A stretch of DNA of 64,000 bases from contig OZ251232.1 in NCBI GenBank assembly GCA_965240325.2, positions 2,294,001-2,358,000 on the forward strand, in the 5' to 3' direction. Of this stretch, positions 62,452 through 64,000 are shown piece after piece (within the stretch, counting starts at the first letter, position 1; the number at the start of each line of letters is the position of its first letter). The DNA is from Rebecca billardiae RCC1528. Lineage: Eukaryota > Haptophyta. Position numbers and translations under genes: made by a program. Under the pieces are notes generated by a model. It did no database searches and was not told the origin of the DNA. It saw only the letters and a program-made list of their open reading frames with translations.

Positions 62452-64000
62452 TCATGCCGCCGGGCCGTGGGCGGACGGAGCCTGTGCGCTGCAGCGCGCC
62501 TCGTCGCGCTCGGCCATGCCCGGAGGCGCGCCCCGCTGCCGGAGGGCGCGCCACTCGTCCGGCGTGCGCAGGCCGTCTGTCAGCTGCGCCAGCGGCACGC
62601 GCACCGCCGCCATCGTGCAGTCGTTCACACCGTACCCCAGCATCAGCTCGGGTGCCGCGGTGGGCGCCAGCCTGGGCGCACGGCCGGCGCCGGCACTACC
62701 GCTGCTGCCGCGCGTCGGGTCGCGGCCGCCGTCGGGCCGACCGACCCCGGGTGTGCCCGCCCCGCGTGTGCCGGCGTCGGGTGCGGCTGGCAGCAGCTGG
62801 AGCGAGAGCACGCGCTGGATGGTCTCGCACTCAGCGCTCTGCGCCAAGAAGGCCGCCGCCGCCTGCGGCGGTGCGCTCCACGGCCTCGCCGCCGCCGAGC
62901 GCAGCGCGGGCAGGCACCACTCCGGCCCCACGCGGCGCAGCGCGAACGGCGGGCGCGCGTCCACCGTGAAGGCGAGGTGCGTGTAGTGGTGGCCATCCTT
63001 GGCCCAGCTGCGGCCCAGCTGCGCGCGCGCGAGCGCGGAGAGGTTGGCACCGCGCTGCCCGCCGCCGCCCGCCTCGCCGCCACCGCCACCGCCCTCGCCG
63101 CCGAGCGCTGCGGCGGGTGGCGGCCGCGGCGCCGGTGTGGGCGAGGGCTGGCTGGTACGCACCCAGCCGCCTTGGCTCCCGGACTCCTGGCCTCCTCCGC
63201 CGCCAAGGGTGGGCGAGGGCCGGTCCAAACGGCCGACGCAGAGCAGCTCCTCGCCGCCGGGCAGCGGCACCGGGCCGGCGGACAGGCGCACCCGCGACGC
63301 CCACGCCGCGGGCAGCGACGCCCACGCGCGCGCCGCGCGGTCGAGCCGCGCCGCGTCCTCGCCGCTCACGCCCGCGCCGCCGCTCGGCGCCAGCGGCGCG
63401 AGCGGCAGCGCGCGCTCGGGCAGCAGGCTGGCTGAGCGCAGCCCGGCGCGGTCTGTGTGCAGCTCGAGCTGCGCTTGGACGCGCATGGCGAGCGGCGCCG
63501 GCGCCAGGGACCACAGCAGGTGCAGCGCGCCGCCGTGCCAGAAGGGCAGCTGGTCGTGGCGCTCGCTGAGCCCGCCGGAGAGTCCGGTGCTCTGAGCCGC
63601 GGCCGCGGAGACGTTCAGGTACCCGCCGTGCGTGTAACCGCCGTGCGTGTCGGCGAGCAGGCGCGCGCGCAGCGCGCACGCGGAGCCGTCGGCGGCGAGC
63701 GGCGCGTCCCTGATGCACTCCAGCACAAGCGGCGCCACGGACACCACCGCCGTCTGCTCGGGGCTCGCCAGCGGCCCGCTCTGCCGCAGGCCGCACGTGC
63801 ACGCGCCCCACAGCCCGGCGCGGCCGGCGGCGCCGCCGCCGTTGCCGTCGGGCTCGCGGAAGAGGCGGCACTCCTTGAGAGCGCGGCAGCGGCGCGTCAG
63901 CAGCACTGGCCCTCGCGCGAGCTCCACGAGCGACGCGTCGAGCAGCGCGACGGCGCACGCGTCCGTCTTGCCGAGCTGCCAGGCGGGGCCGCGCGCCGCC
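62452..64000 (-). CDS. Partial gene, beta-propeller glycosidase-like protein
   Basis: The 5' part lies beyond the window; the frame is open to base 64000. 515 or more residues are visible. Features recall five-bladed propeller enzymes of the GH43/GH130 type: AWQLGKTDACAVALLDASLV at the visible start, GGYLNVSA, LPFWHGGALHLLWSL, HLAFTVDARPPFALRRVGPE and near the end the phrase LMLGYGVNDCTMAAVRVPL, where YGxxDC is typical of that fold in secreted sugar-active proteins. Gly/Ser-rich loops (ESGSQGG and GGEGGGGGGEAGGGGQRG) interrupt the domain. The reaction cannot be assigned. The C-terminus after the YGVNDC strand is short and polar. No intron is evident in the visible part. Confidence 0.6.
   Translation of the reverse strand, partial: AARGPAWQLGKTDACAVALLDASLVELARGPVLLTRRCRALKECRLFREPDGNGGGAAGRAGLWGACTCGLRQSGPLASPEQTAVVSVAPLVLECIRDAPLAADGSACALRARLLADTHGGYTHGGYLNVSAAAAQSTGLSGGLSERHDQLPFWHGGALHLLWSLAPAPLAMRVQAQLELHTDRAGLRSASLLPERALPLAPLAPSGGAGVSGEDAARLDRAARAWASLPAAWASRVRLSAGPVPLPGGEELLCVGRLDRPSPTLGGGGGQESGSQGGWVRTSQPSPTPAPRPPPAAALGGEGGGGGGEAGGGGQRGANLSALARAQLGRSWAKDGHHYTHLAFTVDARPPFALRRVGPEWCLPALRSAAARPWSAPPQAAAAFLAQSAECETIQRVLSLQLLPAAPDAGTRGAGTPGVGRPDGGRDPTRGSSGSAGAGRAPRLAPTAAPELMLGYGVNDCTMAAVRVPLAQLTDGLRTPDEWRALRQRGAPPGMAERDEARCSAQAPSAHGPAA

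Overview
This window is nuclear DNA from a GC-rich unicellular eukaryote, most likely a haptophyte or another GC-rich marine alga such as a pelagophyte. The evidence is the very high GC content, short spliceosomal introns (about 100-250 nt) that nearly all begin GTGCG, genes for a Tctex-type dynein light chain, a kinesin and a mitochondrial F1 gamma subunit, a GT29 sialyltransferase-like enzyme, and a TTAGGG-type repeat. The exact lineage is an inference. Exon boundaries were placed by hand, using GT/AG sites and the requirement that reading frame and protein family continue across each junction.

Layout from left to right. 1-2156 has no recognisable gene. 2157-14935 holds two head-to-head pairs: dynein light chain (-) with an EF-hand-bearing endonuclease/exonuclease/phosphatase protein (+), and enolase (-) with a CHD-like chromatin remodeller (+). 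14936-16386 is microsatellite-rich. 16387-22266 holds a divergent kinesin (-) and a GST (+), again head to head. 22622-24337 is a DNA-transposon-like element with terminal inverted repeats. 24825-30152 has an MHYT-like membrane protein (-), ARMC6 (-) and a LENG1/CIR-N-like protein (+). 30850-34789 has two copies of a disordered protein gene with a MITE-like element between them. 36049-42986 is a giant IQ/EF-hand protein gene (-). 43436-45661 is the ATP synthase gamma / cysteine-rich secreted protein pair. 47322-49026 is a second, inverted copy of the transposon-like element.

49102-58612 is the most unusual part. A two-domain and a one-domain member of an unrecognised, probably lumenal, protein family lie on the minus strand. 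A M48 peptidase gene and a GT29 sialyltransferase-like gene lie on the plus strand, each head to head with one family member. The C-terminal half of the repeated domain resembles the donor half of GT-B glycosyltransferases, so the locus may serve glycan synthesis in the secretory pathway (inference). 58758-61001 looks like a further TIR element. It is followed by a membrane-anchored NYN/YacP-like nuclease gene and, at the right edge, a partial beta-propeller glycosidase-like gene.

Seven of the eight head-to-head junctions possible in this gene order are short (77-506 bp) and look like bidirectional promoters. Many introns share the motif GCTCAC 25-105 nt before the acceptor, a plausible branch site.
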